NCBI GenBank assembly: GCA_016931615.1 | Contig: JAFGEL010000107.1 | Span: 1-64,000 of the forward strand | DNA: 64,000 bases | Source of the DNA: Desulfuromonadales bacterium | GTDB lineage: Bacteria > Desulfobacterota > Desulfuromonadia > Desulfuromonadales > Geopsychrobacteraceae | Reading direction: 5' to 3' | Shown: in pieces, positions 25,491-33,470 of the stretch | How positions within the stretch are numbered: the first letter of the stretch is position 1 | Layout of the letters: the number at the start of each line of letters is the position of its first letter | Made by a program: the position numbers and the translations under genes | Notes under the pieces: model-generated | What the model was told of the DNA's origin: nothing | Seen by the model: only the letters and a program-made list of their open reading frames with translations | The model's database searches: none

Positions 25491-25988
25491 GTGCTGAAAC
25501 CTATCCTGCTGACACTGGTCCTGCTGATTCTGACGGCACCGGCTGTCTATGCCGCTGAATTCACCGGGCGAGTGACCTGGATCTACGACGGCGACACCAT
25601 TGAAGTGGAATCTCTCGGCAGAGTCCGTTTACTGGGGATAGATACGCCTGAATACCAGGACTCCCCGCGAGACCGATTTTATCAAAAAAATTTTGCCCTC
25701 GCTCCGAGTAAGCTGAGGGAGATTGCCCAGCGGGCAAAGGCCTTTGTCATTGCCCGGGCCAAGGGACAAAACGTCAGAATAGAAACCGATCAGCAGCACC
25801 ATGACAAACATGATCGAGTGCTCGCCTACGTTTACCTGCCCGACGAAGGAAAAATGCTCAACCGTTTACTTCTTGAGCAGGGGCTGGCAAGCGTTTATCG
25901 TCGCTATGATTTCCGTTACAAACAAAATTTTCTCAGCGCGGAAAAATTGGCCAGAAAAACAGGACGTGGGCTGTGGAGCAATGATTGA
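25491..25988 (+). CDS. Exported thermonuclease-family (SNase-like) protein
   Basis: 165 residues, GTG start. The signal peptide ends at VYAAE (about 22). The staphylococcal-nuclease fold is shown by VTWIYDGDTIEVE (28-40), VRLLGIDTPE (about 45-54) and DRVLAYVYL (about 107-115), which provide the Asp, Arg and Glu-type catalytic positions. It would cleave nucleic acids in the periplasm or outside the cell. It lies three bases after a membrane protein gene and 39 before the MscS gene. Confidence 0.85.
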   Translation: MLKPILLTLVLLILTAPAVYAAEFTGRVTWIYDGDTIEVESLGRVRLLGIDTPEYQDSPRDRFYQKNFALAPSKLREIAQRAKAFVIARAKGQNVRIETDQQHHDKHDRVLAYVYLPDEGKMLNRLLLEQGLASVYRRYDFRYKQNFLSAEKLARKTGRGLWSND

Positions 25989-26027
25989 TGTCGCTTTTCC
26001 AGCTTCAGTACCGGAGTTCATGCAATT

Positions 26028-27146
26028 ATGGAAACCCTCTTAAACCTGCAGCAACTGATTGATCAAACGGTTTTCGGCATCGGCCTGACCCGCTTTATCA
26101 GCGCCTTTGCGGTTCTTTTTCTTGCTCTTATCCTCAAGCGGGTTATTGCCCATCTGTTCACCAAATCCCTTTTCAAAGCCGCTCAGAAAACCTCCGGTAC
26201 GCTGGACGATACACTGTTGAAAAGTATCAACAAACCGGCAGAATTCCTCGTCGTGGTGATCGGCTTTTACCTCGGCGTCGAAATTCTCCAGCTCCCGCAA
26301 CAACCGACCGATCTGGATCAGTTGGCGCGTAACGCCGTACAGATTTTACTGACCTTTAACCTGGCCTGGTTCTGCTACAACATGGTCTCGCTGCTGGAAC
26401 AGTGGCTGGGACACTGGGCGGGAAAAACCGAGTCATCCCTGGACGATCACCTGGTTCCGTTTATCCGTAAATGCCTGCGGGTCTTTATCGTGATTCTGGC
26501 CATCCTGATGCTGATCCAGAACCTCGGCTACTCCATCTCCGGTTTACTGGCATCCCTCGGTCTTGGTGGACTGGCGGTCGCCCTGGCGGCCAAAGACAGC
26601 CTGTCGAATATTTTCGGTTCGATCATGATTCTGCTTGATCGGCCGTTCAGCATCGGCGACTGGATCAAGGCCGGGGACATGGAAGGCACTGTCGAAGAGA
26701 TCGGTTTCCGTTCGACACGCATCAGAACCTTCGCCAAGACCATGATCACGGTACCCAACAGTGTACTGATGAACATGTCGATCGATAATTTCAGTCAGAT
26801 GCCGAAGCGCCGTATCAAGTTGAATGTCGGTGTCACCTACGACACCACCCCGGCGCAGATGCGTCAGGCCGTCGAAGCCATCAAACAGCTGCTTAGAAAG
26901 CACCCGGCCATCGATCAGGAATTTTTCCTGGTCAACTTTACCGATTTCGGCTCTTCCTCTCTGGACATCATGGTTTACTGCTTTACCACCAGCACCATCT
27001 GGGGAGAATATCTTGACGCACGTCAGGATGTGTGTTTGAAGATTATGGAAATTCTTGAAAGTATCGGGCTGGAAATCGCTTTCCCAAGCCAGACCCTGTA
27101 CATGCATGATATGGATGGAGAGAAGGCGGGAGACAACGGTCCCTGA
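26028..27146 (+). CDS. Mechanosensitive ion channel family protein (MscS type)
   Basis: 372 residues, inner membrane. There are four or more N-terminal helices. The pore-lining helix region is SGLLASLGLGGLAVALAAKD (about 169-188), followed by the beta domain FSIGDWIKAGDMEGTVEEIG and VPNSVLMNMSIDNFSQMP. A cytoplasmic alpha/beta C-terminal domain completes the family layout. It opens under membrane tension to release solutes. It probably forms an operon with the preceding nuclease gene by spacing only. Confidence 0.88.
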   Translation: METLLNLQQLIDQTVFGIGLTRFISAFAVLFLALILKRVIAHLFTKSLFKAAQKTSGTLDDTLLKSINKPAEFLVVVIGFYLGVEILQLPQQPTDLDQLARNAVQILLTFNLAWFCYNMVSLLEQWLGHWAGKTESSLDDHLVPFIRKCLRVFIVILAILMLIQNLGYSISGLLASLGLGGLAVALAAKDSLSNIFGSIMILLDRPFSIGDWIKAGDMEGTVEEIGFRSTRIRTFAKTMITVPNSVLMNMSIDNFSQMPKRRIKLNVGVTYDTTPAQMRQAVEAIKQLLRKHPAIDQEFFLVNFTDFGSSSLDIMVYCFTTSTIWGEYLDARQDVCLKIMEILESIGLEIAFPSQTLYMHDMDGEKAGDNGP

Positions 27147-27162
27147 AAAATCGGCGGACCTT

Positions 27163-27657
27163 CTAGTGTTTTTGACCGGCGGTTAAATACGCATAAATCA
27201 GCTCATCAAGGCCGAGTTCTGCCGGCGCTTGGGTTTTTCTGAATTTGTCGACCAGCGGTTCTGCGACAATTTCCACCGGCTCGGGAGCTTCCTTGACGAT
27301 GTCTTCCAGCTCCGTAAGACTTGTCGAAGGCGCGGATTGTCCCTCCACCGGCTGCTGCGGCTGTTTTTCCGCGGCAGCTCCTAAGGGGATTCCCAGTTCT
27401 ACAATCCGCTCATCAAAGACCCCCTGGGTCAATTTTTTCAACATCCCCTTATGTTGTTCCTTGGCGAGCTCTTCAACCACCTGATCCAGGTTATCAACTT
27501 TGATGATATCGGCATAAACGGTTTTCTGCGATGAAATGATCGTCCCGGCATGATAGAGCAGTGTCACCAGTTGAGGCCTCTGCAACCCACTGTCTTCGGT
27601 CTGCACATGAAAACCGACACCGCGATAGGTAATATTGTGATTAAAACCAACAATCAT
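27163..27657 (-). CDS. Conserved hypothetical protein
   Basis: 164 residues, no signal peptide or membrane segment. The N-terminal third (IVGFNHNITYRGVGFHVQTEDSG, written here in part: FNHNITYRG and FHVQTEDSG) looks like a compact conserved domain seen in other deltaproteobacteria. A Pro/Glu-rich linker follows (about 90-140) and a helical end (LGLDELIYAYLTAGQKH). The start at 27657 has GAGG seven bases upstream. Function unknown. Confidence 0.65.
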   Translation of the reverse strand: MIVGFNHNITYRGVGFHVQTEDSGLQRPQLVTLLYHAGTIISSQKTVYADIIKVDNLDQVVEELAKEQHKGMLKKLTQGVFDERIVELGIPLGAAAEKQPQQPVEGQSAPSTSLTELEDIVKEAPEPVEIVAEPLVDKFRKTQAPAELGLDELIYAYLTAGQKH

Positions 27658-27740
27658 GATCGTCCTCAAAAATCCCGATAGCAGATATACCCTAAAAACT
27701 CAACGCAACGCAACGCAGACGGCGCAAACCTCTACAGCCG

Positions 27741-28397
27741 TCATTCGCTTTGCTGCCGGGCGGCGTCCTGAATCAGCTTTTCGATACTCAGTTGCTTATC
27801 GTCAGGCATATCGGTGTTCGTTTGCTCCTCAAACACACCGCTTAACGGCTCAGAATTAAAAGAAAAATCAGCGTAAATCGGCTGATCAATCCGGGCATGC
27901 CCTTTAAGTGTCGAGCGTATTTCGCCCTCAATGAGCAACTGAACCTGGCGAATATAGGGAAAATTCTCACTCAGGCTGTTGGCGATACTGTAGATCGACA
28001 ACAGTTCCGACAGGCTGCCCCCCGGATGAAAATCTGCCAGATGACGGGAAAAATCGATCCTCACCAGGTCATTTTCAATCTCGACATTCAGAACCCTGGT
28101 TTCTTTGGGAAGAACCGGCAGGTTGACCTGCGGACCTTGAATCAGCTCACCAAGCAGACTGCGGATACAGTCCCGGTCTTCGTCGCATCCGGGTATTTCA
28201 GCCGTCTCCGGAACCAGAAAAGTCCCTTCCGGCGCAGTGTAGTAGAGCTCAACCGAGCGTCCGGGCAATTCTTGAACTGCAGGTGCCGGGAGTTCGTCAG
28301 CAACCGTCTGCGGCTTCTGAGACATCCAGCTGATACCATAGCCAAGCAGAATACCGAGCACCAGCACCACAAACAGACCTGTGACCAGTTTTTTCAT
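27741..28397 (-). CDS. GerMN-domain protein with N-terminal membrane anchor
   Basis: 218 residues. An N-terminal membrane anchor (about 5-24) is followed by a GerMN (sporulation/spore-germination-type) domain in the periplasm. It has VELYYTAPEGTFLVPETAEI, IRSLLGELIQGP, VEIENDLVRIDFSRHLAD and QVQLLIEGE. In non-spore formers these are envelope proteins of unclear role. The start at 28397 has GAGG five bases upstream. An in-frame ATG at 28454 would add a charged leader and overlap murI, and it cannot be excluded. Confidence 0.78.
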   Translation of the reverse strand: MKKLVTGLFVVLVLGILLGYGISWMSQKPQTVADELPAPAVQELPGRSVELYYTAPEGTFLVPETAEIPGCDEDRDCIRSLLGELIQGPQVNLPVLPKETRVLNVEIENDLVRIDFSRHLADFHPGGSLSELLSIYSIANSLSENFPYIRQVQLLIEGEIRSTLKGHARIDQPIYADFSFNSEPLSGVFEEQTNTDMPDDKQLSIEKLIQDAARQQSE

Positions 28398-28428
28398 TTT
28401 GACCTCAACACCATAATCCGCTTCGTCA

Positions 28429-29223
28429 TCATCCGATCTGGACCTGCTGAACATGAGCCAGGTCAGATCCGAGAAACGCCCGCCCGACCCGCTCAAAGCG
28501 GGTTGGAACATCGGTAACGAAAAATTCCCGCTGTCCGCCATGGGCGGGATGAGCGAGCCCCTGCTGGACAAAAATCTGTTGCACCGATTTTGCCGTTTCC
28601 TCAGCCGAATCGACCAGCATCACTTCACCACCCAGAACCTTTTTCAGGGTTTTACGCAACAAGGGATAGTGGGTACAGCCCAGGACCAGGGTATCGACCC
28701 GGGCAGCGATAATATCTTTTAAATACTCACAGGCTGTGAGTCTGGCAATCTCATGATCAGCCCAGCCTTCTTCAGCCAGCGGCACAAACAGCGGACAGGC
28801 GGTCGAAAAAATCTGCGCATCGGGAAGCAGAGCCTTGATCGCGTCCGGGTAGCGTCCACTGTTGATCGTCGCTTCAGTACCGACAACCCCGATACGCCGA
28901 TTGCGACTGAGCACAGCTTTGCGCGCCCCAGGCTCAATCACCCCGACGACGGGGATCTGAAAACGCTGACGCAGGGCGGGCAATGCTACGGCAGAAGCGG
29001 TATTACAAGCAACAACTAAAAGCTTGACCCCCCGATCAACAAGAAATTCAGCAGCCTCAAGGGCATAGCGCTGAACTGTCACATCGCTTTTGGTTCCGTA
29101 CGGAACGCGGGCGGTATCTCCGAGATAAATGAGGTTTTCTCCCGGCAGCACGGCAGCGATCTCTTTAAAGACCGTCAGACCGCCGACACCGGAATCAAAA
29201 ATACCTATGCCACGATGTCGCAA
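28429..29223 (-). CDS. murI: Glutamate racemase
   Basis: 264 residues, cytoplasmic. It makes D-glutamate for peptidoglycan. Family signatures are GIFDSGVGGLTV (7-18), YLGDTARVPYGTKS, the catalytic Cys in VACNTASA (near 73) and the second catalytic Cys in LGCTHYPLL (near 183). Length is normal. It is followed by the GerMN gene on the same strand. Confidence 0.93.
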   Translation of the reverse strand: MRHRGIGIFDSGVGGLTVFKEIAAVLPGENLIYLGDTARVPYGTKSDVTVQRYALEAAEFLVDRGVKLLVVACNTASAVALPALRQRFQIPVVGVIEPGARKAVLSRNRRIGVVGTEATINSGRYPDAIKALLPDAQIFSTACPLFVPLAEEGWADHEIARLTACEYLKDIIAARVDTLVLGCTHYPLLRKTLKKVLGGEVMLVDSAEETAKSVQQIFVQQGLAHPAHGGQREFFVTDVPTRFERVGRAFLGSDLAHVQQVQIG

Positions 29224-29427
29224 CGGACCTCCAAAAACTCTTTTTTCATCATCAAACCCGATTCTTGAACGCCATCACAATGAAGCAGTCCATCCTATTG
29301 AAGCCACCCGGCAAAGTCAAGATTTACGGGCTTTTAGCTCTTTCCCCTAGGGTTACAATCTGATAACATCAGCAAAATTACCGGTCATCGTAACGCCACT
29401 GTTGAAGCGACCTGCGAAGGAGATGAT

Positions 29428-29760
29428 ATGAGCTGGGCCGACATCAAGTCCTATTTTGATTATTTCCGCACCGATCGGGTCATGGAACAACTGCAAACCT
29501 GGAATATCGGAGACCTCAACAGCAACCCCTGGTTTCTCGGTGGCTTTGCTGTGGCCATATTACTCACCTACTTTATCGGTTGGCGGGCGATATCGGGCTT
29601 TCTGGTCGGGATCGGTGGTTTTGCCCTGGTTTTGTCCTTTGCTATCGGCAAAGGCACCGGCACCGAAGGCATTGCCGGGGGCGGGCTGTGGATTCTGGTG
29701 GGCGGCGGAGCAGTCGCCGTGGCGCTGTTTATCTACCTGTTATTCATCAAGGCCGAATAA
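29428..29760 (+). CDS. Small membrane protein, function unknown
   Basis: 110 residues. A soluble N-terminus (about 1-32) is followed by three predicted transmembrane helices (about 36-52, 54-72, 84-107) with Gly-rich turns. GAAGGAG precedes the ATG. It lies just upstream of a mini c-type cytochrome gene, with a short hairpin (29786-29808) between, and the two may form a membrane redox unit. No family recognised. Confidence 0.62.
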   Translation: MSWADIKSYFDYFRTDRVMEQLQTWNIGDLNSNPWFLGGFAVAILLTYFIGWRAISGFLVGIGGFALVLSFAIGKGTGTEGIAGGGLWILVGGGAVAVALFIYLLFIKAE

Positions 29761-29821
29761 CTCTCTCAAACCTTTACCAAGAAGTGCCGAGAGAGGAACT
29801 TTCTCGGCGTCGGAGTGATAA

Positions 29822-30076
29822 ATGAAAAAACGCGACATTCTGTTGCTTGCCGGAGCCCTGGCGATCATCGTCTTTCTCTGGATGGCCCCCGAAGAATCAA
29901 CCAAACCGGTTCCGAAAGATGAAATCCATCTCAAGTTCTATGACATGGTCAAAACGGACGGCAAGAAAGCTGCGGAAAAATTCTGCGAGGAATGCCACAA
30001 TGCCGACAATGTCCCCTTTCCCGAGGATCACCCCTCAAAATTTCGCTGCCTGTTCTGTCATAAAATCAAGCCTTAA
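29822..30076 (+). CDS. Small diheme c-type cytochrome
   Basis: 84 residues. An N-terminal hydrophobic anchor or signal (about 5-21) precedes two heme c motifs, CEECH (about 56-60) and CLFCH (about 77-81). It is expected to be exported and to bind two hemes covalently, serving in periplasmic electron transfer. The small size resembles the mini-cytochromes of Geobacter relatives. It lies 61 bases after a small membrane protein gene and ends before a strong bidirectional terminator. Confidence 0.8.
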   Translation: MKKRDILLLAGALAIIVFLWMAPEESTKPVPKDEIHLKFYDMVKTDGKKAAEKFCEECHNADNVPFPEDHPSKFRCLFCHKIKP

Positions 30077-30077
30077 C

Positions 30078-30113
30078 AGAAAAAGCCACGAGCATCACCT
30101 CGTGGCTTTTTCT
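30078..30113. terminator. Bidirectional intrinsic terminator
   Basis: A perfect 15-bp stem (AGAAAAAGCCACGAG and complement) with a CATCAC loop. It has T-runs on both strands and lies between the convergent cytochrome gene and the ribonucleotide reductase operon. Confidence 0.88.
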
Positions 30114-30135
30114 GCTGTCTCAGCTCATCAGTAAC

Positions 30136-30843
30136 TCAGATTCCCCGCACCTGAACCTGGTCTACGTAAGCTTCAGCCTTAACGGCCAGGGCTCGAAGCC
30201 GTTCCGGCTCGTAGGCAGTGTATTCCTGCCAGTCTGCTATCATGGCATGTTCGGGCACATACTGCTGCAGAACCCAGAGCGGCGCATCCTTGAGCAGACC
30301 GCCGATTTCATCGATTTCCTTTTCAGCAACAAGATGGGGAATGCAGGTCGTACGAAACTCGACTTCAATTTTTTCCGCCTGTTTGAGCAGTTCAACCGTT
30401 CTGCCGAGAGCATTGACATTGACCGGTGCGGTATGCAGCTCGCCATAACGATTCAAGCTGGTCTTGATATCCACGGCGTAATAATCGACCAACTGTTCCC
30501 GCAGCAGCTCCTCAATCACCGCAGGGGCCAGGCCGTTGGTGTCGAGTTTGACCTGCAGACCACGTGCTTTCAACGTGGAAATAAACGCCGGCAGACCCGG
30601 ATCGATGGTCGGTTCTCCGCCCGATATGACAATCCCATCGATAAAACCTTGCCGTTTTTTCAGGTCTGCCAGCAACTCATCAAGCGGATAACTGGGATAA
30701 GCATCAGGATCAAGAACCAGCCCAGCATTGTGGCAAAAGGGGCAGGTCAGGTTACAGCCACCGGTAAACACCAGCGAAGCAACCCGTCCGGGGAAATCAA
30801 GCAGGCTGGTCCCCTGAAACCCCTTAATATCGATCGTTTTCAG
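30136..30843 (-). CDS. nrdG: Anaerobic ribonucleotide reductase activating protein (radical SAM)
   Basis: 235 residues if begun at CTG 30843. Radical SAM enzyme that makes the glycyl radical of class III ribonucleotide reductase. The cluster motif is CNLTCPFC, preceded by the family N-terminus IKGFQGTSLLDFPGRVASLV, then ISGGEPTID and KLDTNGL. The N-terminus is open upstream of the first ATG (30771) and clearly homologous, but no ATG, GTG or TTG is in frame there. The only plausible start is CTG, eight bases after AGGAG and overlapping the stop of the upstream mini-gene as CTGA. Starting at 30771 would delete about 24 conserved residues. Confidence 0.87.
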   Translation of the reverse strand: MKTIDIKGFQGTSLLDFPGRVASLVFTGGCNLTCPFCHNAGLVLDPDAYPSYPLDELLADLKKRQGFIDGIVISGGEPTIDPGLPAFISTLKARGLQVKLDTNGLAPAVIEELLREQLVDYYAVDIKTSLNRYGELHTAPVNVNALGRTVELLKQAEKIEVEFRTTCIPHLVAEKEIDEIGGLLKDAPLWVLQQYVPEHAMIADWQEYTAYEPERLRALAVKAEAYVDQVQVRGI

Positions 30844-30986
30844 CGTTTTTGCTCCTGCGGAGCAACGACATATTCAGAACGATCCTTGAACTCTTCCTTT
30901 TTGCCTTTGTTCCACTGTTGAACGGGGCGGAAAAACCCACAGACACGTGAATACACTTCCGTTTTAGCGTCACACTTGGTAGCCAT
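30840..30986 (-). CDS. Separate glycyl-radical domain of anaerobic ribonucleotide reductase
   Basis: 48 residues. The sequence CDAKTEVYSRVCGFFRPVQQ (5-24) and WNKGKKEEFKDR (25-36) matches the C-terminal glycyl-radical segment of NrdD, where the Gly of RVCG/RVTG/RVVG carries the radical. Here it is a gene of its own between nrdD and nrdG, with AAGGAGGAGG as ribosome site. The preceding nrdD ends without this segment. The product would have to bind NrdD in trans, comparable in principle to YfiD with pyruvate formate-lyase. Too short to be picked up by many gene callers. Confidence 0.8.
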   Translation of the reverse strand: MATKCDAKTEVYSRVCGFFRPVQQWNKGKKEEFKDRSEYVVAPQEQKR

Positions 30987-31028
30987 CGCCTCCTCCTTAC
31001 TTTTCAGTTTGAGTTAAGTGGTTGATGT

Positions 31029-33017
31029 TCATGCCGCTTTGCCCTCCTGATGATGAGGACAGGAAAAATGCTCTCCGGAGATATAGCCATGAATCGGGCA
31101 GATGGAAAATGTCGGGCTCAGGGTGAAATAGGGAAGATGGAAATTCTCCGCAATGCGCTTGACGAGCAAGCGGGCACTTTGCCAATCTTCAAGCCGCTCA
31201 CCGAGGAATCCGTGAAAAACCGTCCCCCCCGTATAAAGCGTCTGCATTGTGTCCTGATGAGTCAGAGCCTCGAAAATATCTTCGGTAATACCGACCGGCA
31301 GCTGGGTAGAGTTGGTGTAATAAGGTTCGTCGGTTCCGGCACAGACAATATCCGGATAACTTTGGCGATCGCGATTTGCCAGCCGGAAACTGGTTCCTTC
31401 TGCCGGGGTCGCCTCCAGATTGAAAAGATGTCCGGTCTCTTCCTGAAAGGCCTCCAGCTGTTTACGCATGTATTCGAGGGTCTCCCGTGACAGTTCCTGT
31501 CCTTCATCACTTTCAATACCTGACCCCAGCAAATTGAGGCAGGCCTCGTGCATTCCGATCAGACCGATGGTGGAGAAGTGATTATCCCAGTAGTGACCGC
31601 TGCGTTCACGAATAGCCGAGAGGTAAAACTTACTGTAGGGATAAAGCCCCTCTTCGGTGAACCGCTCGAGCTGTTTGCGTTTGATTTCCAGGGACTGGTA
31701 AGCCAGCTTCATCAGTTCACTGATACGGGCAAAAAATTCGCCTTTATCTTTAGCCAGATAGGCCGCCCGAGGCAGATTCATAGTGACCACGCCAACCGAA
31801 CCCGTCATCGGGTTCGAGCCGAACAGACCTCCCCCACGACGACGCAGCTCGCGGTTATCCAGGCGCAGGCGGCAACACATCGAACGGGCATCCTCGGGAT
31901 CCATGTCCGAATTGACGAAATTACTGAAGTAGGGAATACCGTACTTGGCAGTCATCTCCCAGACCGGGCGCAAACGATCGCTCTCCCAGTCAAGATCGCT
32001 GGTGATATTATAGGTCGGAATCGGGAACGAGAAGATTCGCCCGGCGGAGTCACCCTCCATCATCACTTCACAGAAGGCCCGGTTGAGCAGATCCATTTCG
32101 TCCTGAAATTCACTGTAGCAGCGATCCATCAACTCCCCGCCGATAACCACCGCTTCTTTAGCCATGTTCGACGGCACCATCATATCCATGGTGATATTGG
32201 TAAATGGTGTCTGAAAGCCGACCCGGGTCGGGACATTCATGTTAAAGACAAATTCCTGGAGCGACTGCCTTACCTCATTGTAGGTCAAGCCATCGTAAGC
32301 GATAAACGGGGCCAGCAGAGTATCAAAGCTGGCAAAGGCCTGGGCACCGGCCGCTTCCCCCTGAAGGGTATAAAAGAAATTGACCGCCTGCCCCAGTGCG
32401 GTACGGAAATGTTTCGGCGGAGCGCTTTCGACTTTACCGTAAGCACCGGTAAATCCCTTGAGAAGCAGGTCTTTTAAATCCCAGCCGCAACAGTAAACTG
32501 ATAACATCCCCAGATCGTGAATATGAAAATCCCCTTCGCGATGGGCGTTGGCGATATCTTCAGGGTAGATCTTGTTCAGCCAGTAGTTGCTGGTAATGTT
32601 TGCCGCGATATGATTGTTCAGCCCCTGCAGGGAATAGCCCATGTTGGCATTTTCATTGACCCGCCAGTCTTCCTTCACGAGGTAGGAATCGATCGCTTCG
32701 ATCGATTTCTGCATGAACTCTTTTGTTTCACGCAGGCTTTCATGCTGTTTACGATAAAGGATATAGGCTTTGGCCGTCTGGGCGTGACCGTTTTCTATGA
32801 GGATTTTTTCGACCAGATCCTGGACATTCTCAACCGTGGGGACACGATCTCCTTTGTAGAGAACCCCGAGGATGCCCCCGATTTGACGAGCGATATCGAC
32901 CGCCTTGTCAAAGTCGCTGCCCCCGACAGCCTGAACAGCCTTGATAATGGCCTGAGCGATTTTTTCTTCGGCGTAAGGGACCAGTCGCCCGTCCCGTTTG
33001 CGAATAAATTCCGGCAT
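31029..33017 (-). CDS. nrdD: Class III (anaerobic) ribonucleoside-triphosphate reductase, large part
   Basis: 662 residues. It reduces ribonucleotides to deoxyribonucleotides without oxygen. An N-terminal ATP-cone (RKRDGRLVPYAEEKIAQAI, about 4-90) serves allosteric control. The 10-stranded barrel includes the Cys-containing SMCCRLRLD segment. The protein ends at FSICPIHGYISGEHFSCP with Cys/His that probably bind zinc, and lacks the glycyl-radical tail, which is encoded by the next gene. The start at 33017 has AGGAGG upstream. NrdR boxes lie about 120-170 bp upstream. Confidence 0.93.
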   Translation of the reverse strand: MPEFIRKRDGRLVPYAEEKIAQAIIKAVQAVGGSDFDKAVDIARQIGGILGVLYKGDRVPTVENVQDLVEKILIENGHAQTAKAYILYRKQHESLRETKEFMQKSIEAIDSYLVKEDWRVNENANMGYSLQGLNNHIAANITSNYWLNKIYPEDIANAHREGDFHIHDLGMLSVYCCGWDLKDLLLKGFTGAYGKVESAPPKHFRTALGQAVNFFYTLQGEAAGAQAFASFDTLLAPFIAYDGLTYNEVRQSLQEFVFNMNVPTRVGFQTPFTNITMDMMVPSNMAKEAVVIGGELMDRCYSEFQDEMDLLNRAFCEVMMEGDSAGRIFSFPIPTYNITSDLDWESDRLRPVWEMTAKYGIPYFSNFVNSDMDPEDARSMCCRLRLDNRELRRRGGGLFGSNPMTGSVGVVTMNLPRAAYLAKDKGEFFARISELMKLAYQSLEIKRKQLERFTEEGLYPYSKFYLSAIRERSGHYWDNHFSTIGLIGMHEACLNLLGSGIESDEGQELSRETLEYMRKQLEAFQEETGHLFNLEATPAEGTSFRLANRDRQSYPDIVCAGTDEPYYTNSTQLPVGITEDIFEALTHQDTMQTLYTGGTVFHGFLGERLEDWQSARLLVKRIAENFHLPYFTLSPTFSICPIHGYISGEHFSCPHHQEGKAA

Positions 33018-33138
33018 GAAACCCCTCCTGCTTTTTGCGCAGGTTGACAAAAATAAATTGACTAAAAAAGAACTGAGCCTGATCACGACTCACAGCAGCA
33101 GACACTAGCACAACTCCTGAACTGACCCAAAACAAAAA

Positions 33139-33154
33139 ACACTATATCTAGTGG
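33139..33154 (-). promoter_or_regulatory. NrdR box 1 upstream of nrdD
   Basis: ACACTATATCTAGTGG closely matches the palindromic NrdR-box consensus (ACACWATATATWGTGT) and lies about 122 bp upstream of the nrdD start. NrdR represses ribonucleotide reductase genes when dATP is plentiful. Confidence 0.75.
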
Positions 33155-33170
33155 TTTTTTTCAAAGATCA

Positions 33171-33186
33171 ACACCACATGTTGTCA
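33171..33186 (-). promoter_or_regulatory. NrdR box 2 upstream of nrdD (weaker)
   Basis: ACACCACATGTTGTCA starts 32 bp from box 1, the usual spacing of paired NrdR boxes (about three helical turns), with roughly 11 of 16 consensus positions. Confidence 0.55.
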
Positions 33187-33436
33187 ATGAGTTGTGAGTT
33201 TCCTGTGGATTAAACCGGCTAAACAGGGAGAATTACGTGGACTTTTAACATCTGAAACGAGCTGACATTAAAGTGAAAATCTTTGGCGAAGTTACGGCAT
33301 TCAATGAAGCTATATTTGAACAGAGAGCATCTTATTGAACACATAGCGTCACCACTTAACATAGGAATCAACCTGTCTCACACAAAGTGCTATTGTCTTT
33401 GAAATTCAGTGATGTGAGGCATTTTTTACATACCCC
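33187..33436. other. Intergenic region, nothing recognised
   Basis: About 250 bp of AT-rich DNA between the NrdR boxes and the tetR promoter. No open frame with a credible start, no RNA gene and no strong hairpin were seen. Confidence 0.6.
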
Positions 33437-33464
33437 TTGACAGACAGACCTGTCTGTCTATAAT
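33437..33464 (+). promoter_or_regulatory. tetR promoter with overlapping operator
   Basis: TTGACA (33437-33442), a 16-bp spacer and TATAAT (33459-33464). The spacer and -35 hold a perfect palindrome, GACAGACAG-AC-CTGTCTGTC (33439-33458), typical of an autoregulated TetR operator. The predicted transcription start falls on or next to the A of the tetR ATG at 33471, so the message is probably leaderless. Confidence 0.8.
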
Positions 33465-33470
33465 ACGCCT

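Noticed and set aside
30136-30771. Shorter nrdG starting at ATG 30771
   Set aside because: It would remove the conserved IKGFQGTSLLDFPGR segment that is open and homologous upstream. The CTG at 30843 fits better.
31548-32477. 309-codon plus-strand frame inside nrdD
   Set aside because: Shadow of nrdD; no motif or ribosome site.
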